A DNA stretch of 48,558 bases from the NCBI GenBank assembly GCA_934256705.1, contig CAKQPF010000024.1, forward strand, positions 1-48,558, in the 5' to 3' direction. Below, piece after piece: positions 32,004-39,528 of this stretch. The position numbers and the translations under genes were made by a program. The notes below the pieces were generated by a model. It saw only the letters and a program-made list of their open reading frames with translations, ran no database searches and was not told the origin of the DNA. The stretch comes from an uncultured Prevotella sp. (GTDB lineage Bacteria; Bacteroidota; Bacteroidia; Bacteroidales; Bacteroidaceae). Within the stretch, counting starts at the first letter, position 1. Each line of letters opens with the position of its first letter.

Positions 32004-33458
32004 ATGGAATATACAGCACTTTTAGAGAAACAGATACAGGGCAGGCTTAAGATAGACAACCCTTGGTGGACTGAAGGCAAGATACCTTCCTACTATCAGA
32101 TGATGACCCCTCGCCTCTATCTTGACATCTTCTACCCACTGGTGAAGGATGTCAGCATTCAGCGTGCGCTTATACTGATGGGTCCTCGCCGAGTGGGCAA
32201 GACAGTGATGCTCTATCATTCCATCCAAAGACTCATAGACGAGGGTGTTTCGCCACAAAACATCATCTACGTTTCAGTGGAAACACCTATCTATAACAAT
32301 ATTCTTCTGGAACTGCTGTTCACTCTGGCAAAGCAGATACTTGGCAAGGAAGACAGCAAAGAGAAATTTTATGTATTCTTCGATGAGATACAGTATCTCA
32401 AAGATTGGGAAGTCAATCTCAAATCTCTGGTGGATACTTACCACGATGTAAAGTTTGTGGCTTCAGGTTCTGCCGCTGCTGCATTGAAAAAGAGCAGTAA
32501 CGAGAGTGGTGCTGGCAGGTTTACCGACTTCAATCTGCCTCCTTTGCTTTTCTTCGAGTATATCCATCTCAGGAAATATGATCATCTGATGCGTCAGTCA
32601 AAGGTAAATTGGGACGGGATAGAGAGCGACAACTACAGCACGATAGACATCAACAGACTGAACGACCTCTTCCTCGAATACATCAATTATGGCGGTTATC
32701 CCGAGGTGGCATTTTCCTCCCGTATGCAGGAAGACCCGGGACAGTTCGTTCGTCACGACATTGTGGACAAGGTGCTGCTGCGAGATTTGCCGAGCCTTTA
32801 CGGCATATCGGATGTGCAGGAGCTTAACTCGCTGTTTACGATGATAGCTTATCATAGTGGCATGGAGTTTTCGTATGAAAGCATGGCAAAGGAATCGGGG
32901 GTAAAGAAGGACATCATTAGGAAATACATCCAATACCTTGAATCCGCTTTCCTGATCAAGATAGTGACCAGAACCGACGATACTGCAAAGCGGTTTCAAC
33001 GCCAGACCACTTTCAAGATATATCTTACGAACCCGTCACTCAGATGCGCACTCTTCGAACCCGTGAAGATTATAGACGGAAACATCGGAGACATGATAGA
33101 GACAGCCATCTACTCGCAGTGGATCCCGAGAAACAACCACATCGCTTATGCCAACTGGAAAGTAGGAAGGACACAGGGCGAAGTGGACCTGGTGGGCATA
33201 AACGATGCATTGCAGAAGCCTTATTGGGCTGTGGAAATCAAATGGACGGACAGATTTTTCGACAGGCCTGCTGAACTGTATTCATTGAAATACTTCATGG
33301 AGAAAAACCAACTACAGCAGGCTCTGGTCACTTCCATCAGCCAGGCAGGCTTGAAGGAGACGAGTTTCGGCAGACTCCTATTCATTCCTTCCGCCTGTTA
33401 TGCCTACACTGTGGGAGAAAACACATTGAGACAAGCAAAAAAGAGTTTTGGATTATAA
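32004..33458 (+). CDS. P-loop ATPase with DUF4143 C-terminal domain
   Basis: A 484-residue protein with an N-terminal AAA domain (Walker A GPRRVGKT at residues 60-67; Walker B-like FYVFFDEIQYL, about 119-129; arginine-rich SGSAAAALK sensor region) and a C-terminal DUF4143 domain with the nuclease-like EVDLVGIN and AVEIKWTD pattern (Asp and Glu-x-Lys, as in PD-(D/E)xK folds). Such proteins are common, multicopy and poorly understood in Bacteroidota; roles in stress or defence are guesses. It starts at ATG 32004, 21 nt past the -7 box. Its promoter region carries five copies of one 12-bp site, which suggests tight repression. No partner gene is adjacent. Confidence 0.85.
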   Translation: MEYTALLEKQIQGRLKIDNPWWTEGKIPSYYQMMTPRLYLDIFYPLVKDVSIQRALILMGPRRVGKTVMLYHSIQRLIDEGVSPQNIIYVSVETPIYNNILLELLFTLAKQILGKEDSKEKFYVFFDEIQYLKDWEVNLKSLVDTYHDVKFVASGSAAAALKKSSNESGAGRFTDFNLPPLLFFEYIHLRKYDHLMRQSKVNWDGIESDNYSTIDINRLNDLFLEYINYGGYPEVAFSSRMQEDPGQFVRHDIVDKVLLRDLPSLYGISDVQELNSLFTMIAYHSGMEFSYESMAKESGVKKDIIRKYIQYLESAFLIKIVTRTDDTAKRFQRQTTFKIYLTNPSLRCALFEPVKIIDGNIGDMIETAIYSQWIPRNNHIAYANWKVGRTQGEVDLVGINDALQKPYWAVEIKWTDRFFDRPAELYSLKYFMEKNQLQQALVTSISQAGLKETSFGRLLFIPSACYAYTVGENTLRQAKKSFGL

Positions 33459-33579
33459 TGATCGAAACATAGATATATCGGGCAGAACGACTGGCTCATA
33501 GCGACATACACAGACATGAGCAGGTTCCTGCAACGGAAACCTGCCTATGCCTGCGTGTCTGCATAAGATAGGGAAAAAT

Positions 33580-33610
33580 TTGGGACTTTCGATTTTTTTC
33601 CGTAATTTTG
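33580..33610 (+). promoter_or_regulatory. Promoter before the nested inverted repeat
   Basis: TTG at 33580-33582 and TAATTTTG at 33603-33610, 20 nt apart, a full match to the Bacteroidetes consensus. No protein gene starts within 400 nt. Confidence 0.7.
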
Positions 33611-33676
33611 CACCTTATAATATATGGCGGACTGGCAATCGCTGCGCTCAGGAGAAAGAAGCCGACAGGCAACAAA

Positions 33677-33916
33677 AGGCCGGAAGCCTTTACCGAGCAC
33701 AGCGAGAGTAACCCGGGACGAAGTCTCGGGATAAAGGGAAAAATAAAGGAAAGCTGTCTGAAAGACAGTACCAGACCAAGCGAAAAGTATAAATCACAAC
33801 ATATCAAGCAGTGCCTTGCAAGGTACTGTCTTCCAGACAGCCATTTCATACTCGTTTGTAATCCCGAGACTTCGTCCCGGGTTACTCTCGCTTCGCTCGG
33901 TACAGGCTTCCAGCCT
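33677..33916 (+). repeat. Nested inverted-repeat element (possible structured RNA or MITE)
   Basis: The outer arms 33677-33732 and 33861-33916 (56 nt each) are complementary except for a few bases; the inner arms 33753-33772 and 33822-33841 (20 nt) have one mismatch; a CCTTGCAAGG palindrome lies at 33814-33823. A consensus promoter points into it. I found no flanking target duplication. The remaining 33459-33676 and 33917-34059 contain only small hairpins (such as GCAGGTT/AACCTGC, 33520-33544). Confidence 0.75.
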
Positions 33917-34059
33917 ATCCTTCTGGGTATGGGCTATATGTCGTTGACAGTACGGCACAAACCAACCGAAATATCCGTTTTCCTTTAGCAGTCAGGCATT
34001 TGCACACCGACGCGGCATAATCAGATAAAACAACATAGCTAACTAACCACACTACAGAA

Positions 34060-36165
34060 ATGAAATCAAGAAACATCTTCATGGCTGGCATCGGAGCACT
34101 GGCATTCAGCGCTGCCGAAGCACAGACTTACACCGAACAGCTCTCACGGGGAGTAGTGGCGGTGCCAATGGAAAAAGGCTACATGGTCTCATGGCGATTC
34201 CTTGCCACAGACCAGAAGGACGCGGCATTCGACGTGATGCGCGATGGAAAGACAATAGCCCGCAATCTCACTGGTGCCACCTGCTTCGTGGACAAGAAAG
34301 GCAAGGCAAGCAGCAGATACAGCATCCGCTGTTCCGCTGACGGCAAAGTGACGGAAGGCATGACCTGGGCGCAGCCTTATATGTCAATACCGCTCCGCAG
34401 ACCCGCAGGCGGAGTCACTCCCGACGGCAGGACCTACACTTATTCGCCCAACGACTGCTCGGCAGGCGATGTGGATGCCGACGGTGACTATGAGATCATC
34501 CTCAAATGGGACCCATCCAACTCCCACGACAACGCCCATGACGGCTATACGGGCAACGTATTGCTCGACTGCTACAAGATAAGCACCGACTCGCTGCACA
34601 ACTTCAGATGGCGCATCGACCTCGGACGAAACATCCGTGCCGGCGCCCATTACACGCAGTTTCTCGTCTATGACTTCGACGGTGACGGCAAAGCGGAGAT
34701 AATATGCAAGACGGCTCCCGGCTCAAAGGACGGCAAAGGCAGATACGTCACTGAGGCGGCTACCGACCAGAGCATCCTCGAAGCAGACAACAATGCCGAC
34801 TACGTGGAGCGCAACGGCAGAATACTGTCTGGCCCTGAGTATCTTACCGTATTCTCAGGAGAGGACGGACACGCCATACACACCATCTACTACACCCCAA
34901 ACCGCGCCTTCGGAACAGGCGGAGCGCCACGCTATGCCACGGAGATATGGGGTGACAAGAATCCGGGAAACCGCGGTGAGAGATACCTCGCGTGCGTCGC
35001 TTTCGTGGATGGAAAAGACAAGAACCCGAGCGCAGTCATGTGTCGCGGTTACTATACCAGTTCAAACCTCTGGGCAGTGCGCTTTGACGGCAAGCAACTA
35101 TCCACCAACTGGCTCCACCATAGCAGTTCGCCACACGACTGGACCGTCACCGACGGCAACGGAAACATCATCGCAAAGGCAGACAATCTCAACGGTTCCT
35201 CCTACGGACAGGGTGCACATAGCCTCGCAGTGGCTGACGTGGATGGTGACGGATGCGACGAGATAACATACGGATCGTGCGCCATTAACAATGATGGAAC
35301 ACTGCTCTACACCACCAATCTCGGACACGGCGACGCACAGCATCTCGGCGACCTCGACCCGGACCGCCCGGGACTGGAGTATTTCATGGTGCATGAAGCC
35401 TACCCATACGGTGCAGACCTCCGCGACGCACGTACGGGAGAGATACTCTATCGCTCCACAGACAAGGACGATACCGGACGCGGCGTGGCTGCAGACATCG
35501 ACCCTGCCCACCGTGGAGCGGAGTTCTGGTGCTCAGCAGCGAAGCAAGTGCATGACATCAAGGGCAATATCATCGCAAAGACCGAGACATGGACACCGCA
35601 GAATTTCCGCATTTTCTGGGACGGAGACCCGTATGAGGAACTCATAGGCAACGGCCGCAACAACAGCAATTTCCCTCATCAGCAGAGAAAGCCGGACTGG
35701 AACGGCAAGCAGATGAGCAGAAACGGAGGACCAAAGGACTGGAACGGCGGACCAAAGGACTGGAACGGCAAGGAGAAAGCGCCACAAGGACAGCGCAAAA
35801 GCAAGGCCGACAGGAAGCCGATGCCGGGATATTACATCGCGAAATGGAACGGAAAAGGCTGCGAACCCGTGCTTGTCAACGGCAAGAACCTCAGCGACTA
35901 CGGCAATTCAGCCTCTTGCAACGGCACGAAAGCGACACCTTGCCTGCAAGCGGACCTGTTCGGAGACTGGCGTGAGGAGATAATTCTCTTTGACAGTGCA
36001 GACTGCGCTCACCTCAACATCTTCTCCACCAACATCCCTACCCCACACCGCGTGCCTACATTGATGCACGACCATGTGTACCGTATGGGCGTGGCTTGGC
36101 AGAATGTGTCATACAATCAGCCTCCGCATCTGGGATACTATCTCCCTGACTATGTGAAAGAATGA
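34060..36165 (+). CDS. Rhamnogalacturonan lyase, polysaccharide lyase family 11
   Basis: A secreted 701-residue enzyme that cleaves the rhamnogalacturonan-I backbone of pectin by beta-elimination. A signal peptide ends near residue 22 (SAAEAQ). The eight-bladed propeller of PL11 carries calcium-binding DVDADGDYE, DFDGDGKAE and DVDGDGCDE loops, and the C-terminal half has GHGDAQHLGDLDPDRPGLE, the DWREEIIL strand and HRVPTLMHDHVYRMGVAWQN. Between blades near residues 535-590 is an unusual low-complexity insert with two copies of GGPKDWN and many basic residues. It is not beside the susC/susD pair at 41.7 kb and stands alone, ending at a strong terminator. Confidence 0.9.
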   Translation: MKSRNIFMAGIGALAFSAAEAQTYTEQLSRGVVAVPMEKGYMVSWRFLATDQKDAAFDVMRDGKTIARNLTGATCFVDKKGKASSRYSIRCSADGKVTEGMTWAQPYMSIPLRRPAGGVTPDGRTYTYSPNDCSAGDVDADGDYEIILKWDPSNSHDNAHDGYTGNVLLDCYKISTDSLHNFRWRIDLGRNIRAGAHYTQFLVYDFDGDGKAEIICKTAPGSKDGKGRYVTEAATDQSILEADNNADYVERNGRILSGPEYLTVFSGEDGHAIHTIYYTPNRAFGTGGAPRYATEIWGDKNPGNRGERYLACVAFVDGKDKNPSAVMCRGYYTSSNLWAVRFDGKQLSTNWLHHSSSPHDWTVTDGNGNIIAKADNLNGSSYGQGAHSLAVADVDGDGCDEITYGSCAINNDGTLLYTTNLGHGDAQHLGDLDPDRPGLEYFMVHEAYPYGADLRDARTGEILYRSTDKDDTGRGVAADIDPAHRGAEFWCSAAKQVHDIKGNIIAKTETWTPQNFRIFWDGDPYEELIGNGRNNSNFPHQQRKPDWNGKQMSRNGGPKDWNGGPKDWNGKEKAPQGQRKSKADRKPMPGYYIAKWNGKGCEPVLVNGKNLSDYGNSASCNGTKATPCLQADLFGDWREEIILFDSADCAHLNIFSTNIPTPHRVPTLMHDHVYRMGVAWQNVSYNQPPHLGYYLPDYVKE

Positions 36166-36183
36166 TATTCGGCAAAAAGCAAG

Positions 36184-36225
36184 TAGGTGGTCAAAACTAT
36201 TTTTATGGTTTTGACCACCTATCTT
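36184..36225 (+). terminator. Terminator after the PL11 gene
   Basis: TAGGTGGTCAAAAC (36184-36197) pairs over 14 bp with GTTTTGACCACCTA (36208-36221). Both arms contain the GGTGGTCAAAA 11-mer found in the rsmI and cca leaders. Confidence 0.75.
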
Positions 36226-36268
36226 ATAAAAAAATCATATTTCATCATCGGGAATGAAGTTTTTTTTG

Positions 36269-36276
36269 TAACTTTG
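36269..36276 (+). promoter_or_regulatory. -7 box for holB
   Basis: TAACTTTG matches TAnnTTTG and is 23 nt before the start codon. No clear -33 TTG. Confidence 0.55.
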
Positions 36277-36299
36277 CAACAAATTGCGTAAATACGAGG

Positions 36300-37475
36300 A
36301 TGAAATTCAGCGAGATCATAGGACAGAAAGAGATGGCGGCACGCCTTCGCAGCCTTGCTGACGACAACAGACTGCCACATGCCATAATGCTCTGCGGGCC
36401 GCAAGGTTCGGGAAAGATGGCGCTTGCCCTTGCCCTTGCATCCTATCTCCTCTGCACAGGAAAGAATGAGGACGGCGGAATGTTTGCTACCGAAGAGACA
36501 AAGCACGACGATTCATGCGGACACTGCCCCTCCTGCGCCATGATAGCCAAATGGCAACACCCTGACCTGCATTTCACCTTCCCCGTCATACGCCCCAAAA
36601 GCGCATCGGCGGAAAAGCCTTTCTCCAGCGAAGACTATATGGCAGACTGGAACGAGATGCTGATGAGCAAAGGCGTTTATTTCACATTGCAGGACTGGCT
36701 CGCCAGCATCAAGGTGGAAAACCAGCAGAGCATCATCCCGGTAGGAGAAAGCGACCGCATCACGCGCATACTCTCCATGAAGTCAAACCAGGGCGGAAAG
36801 AAGATATGCATCATCTGGCTGCCGGAGAAGATGAACCTGGAATGCGCCAACAAACTGCTGAAACTCATAGAGGAACCACCGGCAGAGACGCATATCATCA
36901 TGGCAAGCGAGCGACCGGACCTGCTGCTGGAGACCATCAGAAGCCGCGTGCAGAGGTTTGAAGTCAAAGGCATTGCGCAGGACGATGTCATTGATGCCCT
37001 GATGGAAAGGCGAGGACTGGGCGAGGAAGACGCCGTCAGGATAGCCCGACTGTCAGGAGGCAGCTGGACGAAAGCCACCGAACTGCTTGAGCCGGGCAAT
37101 GAGGAAGAATTCTTCTACGACCTCTATGTCATGCTGATGCGACTGGCTTTCCAGCGGAAAGTGGCTGACCTGAAGAAATGGTCAGACCAGGTGGCGGGAC
37201 TCGGACGAGAGAAACAGATCCGCATGCTGAAGGCTTTCCAGAGGCTGACGAGGGAATATTTCATGTATAACTTCCACAAGAAGGAACTCAACTACCTCAC
37301 CGTAGAAGAAGAGAAATTCGCAGTCAAATTCTCACCTTTCATCAATGAGGGCAACATTATCGGGATGTATGAACTGTTCCAGCGCGTCATCCGCGACATA
37401 GGTCAGAACGCCAGCGCAAAGATACAGTTCTTCGACCTCACCATGAAGATGGCGATGCTCATTCATAAAAAGTGA
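36300..37475 (+). CDS. holB: DNA polymerase III delta-prime subunit
   Basis: Clamp-loader subunit. The 391-residue protein has an AAA fold with P-loop GPQGSGKM (about residues 34-41), a zinc module whose cysteines are C62-like CGHCPSC, the sensor region KLLKLIEEPPAETHIIMASERPDLLLETIRSR read across, and a C-terminal helical collar. The P-loop keeps Lys but has Met where Thr or Ser is usual, so ATP hydrolysis may be absent, as in other delta-prime subunits. It starts the conserved run holB-ricT-gldH. Confidence 0.9.
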   Translation: MKFSEIIGQKEMAARLRSLADDNRLPHAIMLCGPQGSGKMALALALASYLLCTGKNEDGGMFATEETKHDDSCGHCPSCAMIAKWQHPDLHFTFPVIRPKSASAEKPFSSEDYMADWNEMLMSKGVYFTLQDWLASIKVENQQSIIPVGESDRITRILSMKSNQGGKKICIIWLPEKMNLECANKLLKLIEEPPAETHIIMASERPDLLLETIRSRVQRFEVKGIAQDDVIDALMERRGLGEEDAVRIARLSGGSWTKATELLEPGNEEEFFYDLYVMLMRLAFQRKVADLKKWSDQVAGLGREKQIRMLKAFQRLTREYFMYNFHKKELNYLTVEEEKFAVKFSPFINEGNIIGMYELFQRVIRDIGQNASAKIQFFDLTMKMAMLIHKK

Positions 37476-37488
37476 TTTCGTTCTGGTA

Positions 37489-37523
37489 GAGCGAAAAGCG
37501 AAGAGTGGAAAGTGAAGAGCGGA
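37489..37523 (+). repeat. Heptad repeat array, GAGCGAA type
   Basis: Five 7-mers in register: GAGCGAA, AAGCGAA, GAGTGGA, AAGTGAA, GAGCGGA. It lies in the holB-ricT gap just before the AT-rich inverted repeat. Confidence 0.75.
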
Positions 37524-37560
37524 TAATCGCACTTACGCAATGGCAAATGCTTGACGGCTG

Positions 37561-37624
37561 AAAATATCAATGAATAAAAACAGACAATGTAATTTTTATC
37601 TATTTTTCTTTATTGATATTTTAT
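37561..37624 (+). repeat. AT-rich inverted repeat, copy 2 (ricT leader)
   Basis: AAAATATCAATGAATAAAAA (37561-37580) faces an arm ending TTTATTGATATTTTAT (37609-37624). It ends 42 nt before the ricT start, as copy 1 ends 43 nt before the AI-2E permease start. Confidence 0.65.
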
Positions 37625-37666
37625 ATATTAAAACGAAACAACAAAACGACATTGGACTACGAAAAT

Positions 37667-38887
37667 ATGAAATTCACCCTCGCCACAGGCTGTGGAAGAG
37701 GGCTTTGCAGAAATAGTTGCTCACGCTCCGACCGCCAACTGAACGTCTATGACTGGCTGGCTGACGTGCCGGGAAATGCTGAAAGTACCGACCTTGTGGA
37801 GGTACAATTCAAGAATACCCGCAAGGGATATTACCATAATGTCAACGGTCTCGACCTGAAAAAGGGCGACTGGGTGGCTGTGGAAGCTAATCCGGGACAC
37901 GATATCGGCATCGTGACCTTGACCGGACGACTTGCCGCGCTGCAGGTGAAGAAGGCAAACCTCAAGTCTGCCGACGACATCCGCCGCGTCTATCGCTTTG
38001 CTAAAGACACGGACATGGAGAAATATGAAGAGTCAAAGGCACGCGAACACTCCACAATGATAGAGAGCCGACAGATAGCCAAGGGACTTGGACTGCAGAT
38101 GAAGATAGGTGACGTGGAGTATCAGGGCGATGGCAACAAGGCAATATTCTACTATATTGCCGACGAACGCGTGGACTTCCGCCAGCTCATCAAGGACCTT
38201 GCCGCCGCTTTCCATGTGCGCATCGAGATGAAACAGATAGGTGCCAGACAGGAAGCAGGACGCATCGGCGGCACCGGACCTTGCGGACGCGAGCTCTGCT
38301 GCGCCACATGGATGAAGAATTTCTCCAGCGTCTCCACCACTGCAGCACGCTTCCAGGACATCTCCCTCAATCCGCAGAAGTTGGCAGGAATGTGCGCCAA
38401 GCTCAAATGCTGCCTCAACTATGAGGTGGACAACTATATGGAAGCCGGCAAGAAGATGCCGCCTCGCGAGGCTGTGCTGGAGACATCAGACGGCGACTAC
38501 TACTTCTTCAAGCAGGATATCCTTGCCGGTATCGTCACCTACTCCACCGACAAGCGCCTTGCAGCCAACCTCGAAACCATCACGGCAGAGCGTGCCTGCG
38601 AGATAATAGCCATGAACAAGTGCGGCGAACGCCCTGCGCAGCTCCATGCAGACGGCTCGCATCGCGTGGAATCAAAGCCTGTGGACCTTCTCGACGGCGC
38701 AGACCTCACACGATTTGACAAGGCAAAGAAGAAGAAAAAGAAGAACAACAACCGTCAGCGCGAGAACAAGCCACACGACAACAACCGCCCTCGCGAAAAC
38801 CGACAGCCTAAGGGACAGAACCCTAAAGAGCAGAAACCAAAGGCTAATGACCAAAAGGCTGCAGAGCCTAAAGGCGACAAAGAATAA
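37667..38887 (+). CDS. ricT: PSP1-domain, RicT-like iron-sulfur regulatory protein
   Basis: A 406-residue protein with a PSP1 domain. Cysteines cluster near the N-terminus (CGRGLCRNSC, residues 8-17) and in the core (CGRELCCATWMKNF, CAKLKCCLNYE), the latter as in RicT, which with RicA and RicF forms an Fe-S complex that affects RNA processing in Bacillus. The last 65 residues are a Lys/Asn/Arg-rich low-complexity tail (KKKKKKNNNRQREN... PKGQNPKEQKPK) that is probably disordered and could bind RNA. The start at 37667 follows an AT-rich inverted repeat. In Bacteroidota it typically lies between holB and gldH, as here. Confidence 0.88.
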   Translation: MKFTLATGCGRGLCRNSCSRSDRQLNVYDWLADVPGNAESTDLVEVQFKNTRKGYYHNVNGLDLKKGDWVAVEANPGHDIGIVTLTGRLAALQVKKANLKSADDIRRVYRFAKDTDMEKYEESKAREHSTMIESRQIAKGLGLQMKIGDVEYQGDGNKAIFYYIADERVDFRQLIKDLAAAFHVRIEMKQIGARQEAGRIGGTGPCGRELCCATWMKNFSSVSTTAARFQDISLNPQKLAGMCAKLKCCLNYEVDNYMEAGKKMPPREAVLETSDGDYYFFKQDILAGIVTYSTDKRLAANLETITAERACEIIAMNKCGERPAQLHADGSHRVESKPVDLLDGADLTRFDKAKKKKKKNNNRQRENKPHDNNRPRENRQPKGQNPKEQKPKANDQKAAEPKGDKE

Positions 38888-38898
38888 CAAAATATAGA

Positions 38899-39375
38899 AT
38901 GCGAAGACCCATCATACTAAAAAAAATGACACCGCTAATCATAGCGGTGTCAATTATTATATTGTCTTCATGCCACTTACGCACGGTCTATTACCAATAT
39001 CACAGTACGCCAGTGCAGGGTTGGGAGAAGAATGATACGTTGCTCTTCGACGTACCTCCTATGGCAGAAGCCGGCAACTACCATTCCATCCTCGGTCTGC
39101 GCATCAGCAAGGCATTCCCCTTCACCGACCTTTACCTCGTGGTGGAACAGACCGTCCTGCCCAGCATGACGTCCATCCGCGACACCGTAAGATGCAGCAT
39201 CGCCAATGAAGACGGCAGGCTCAAGACCCACGGCGTGTCATACTATCAATATCAGTTTCCCATCACTGACATGAAACTGATGAAAGGTGACTCCATCCAT
39301 ATATCTGTCAGACATTGCATGAAGCGCGACATCCTGCCTGGAGTGGCGGATATCGGGATTAGGATAAGGAGATAG
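38899..39375 (+). CDS. gldH: Gliding motility lipoprotein GldH
   Basis: A 158-residue lipoprotein with lipobox ILSSC (Cys25) and a beta-rich mature part (TVYYQYHSTPVQGWEKNDTLLFDVP). GldH is required for gliding and affects the T9SS in gliding Bacteroidota; in non-gliding gut and oral species it is kept with the T9SS genes. It begins 11 nt after ricT. The porT gene faces it 150 nt further on. The call rests on sequence pattern and gene order. Confidence 0.85.
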   Translation: MRRPIILKKMTPLIIAVSIIILSSCHLRTVYYQYHSTPVQGWEKNDTLLFDVPPMAEAGNYHSILGLRISKAFPFTDLYLVVEQTVLPSMTSIRDTVRCSIANEDGRLKTHGVSYYQYQFPITDMKLMKGDSIHISVRHCMKRDILPGVADIGIRIRR

Positions 39376-39383
39376 AAGACTCC

Positions 39384-39424
39384 TAATGAAAATGAAGAAT
39401 GAAGAATGTAGAATGAAGAATATG
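39384..39424. repeat. Heptad repeat array, GAATGAA type (second)
   Basis: TAATGAA, a 6-base unit, GAATGAA, GAATGTA, GAATGAA and GAATATG follow each other after gldH. Near-identical to the array at 27825-27859. Confidence 0.75.
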
Positions 39425-39480
39425 AGTTAGTCTTGTTCCCTTGAGATACCAAACGAGGACTCTCAAGCCGCAGAACGTAA

Positions 39481-39518
39481 CCAGCCTCCCCCTTACAGGG
39501 GGATAAGAGGGGGTCTCC
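39481..39518. repeat. C/G-rich intergenic repeat (short form)
   Basis: CCCCC (39488-39492) faces GGGGG (39498-39502) and GGGGG (39509-39513) in a TAAGAGGGGGTCTCC context like that of 6315-6329. It may terminate gldH and porT, which converge here. Confidence 0.5.
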
Positions 39519-39528
39519 TACTTCTAAG

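Noticed and set aside
33677..33916. Target duplication around the nested inverted repeat
   Set aside because: I compared the flanks on both sides and found no matching direct repeat, so I do not call it an inserted element with confidence.
37487..37530. Purine-rich ribosome-binding region before ricT
   Set aside because: It is 140 nt from the start codon and is better explained as a 7-bp repeat array.
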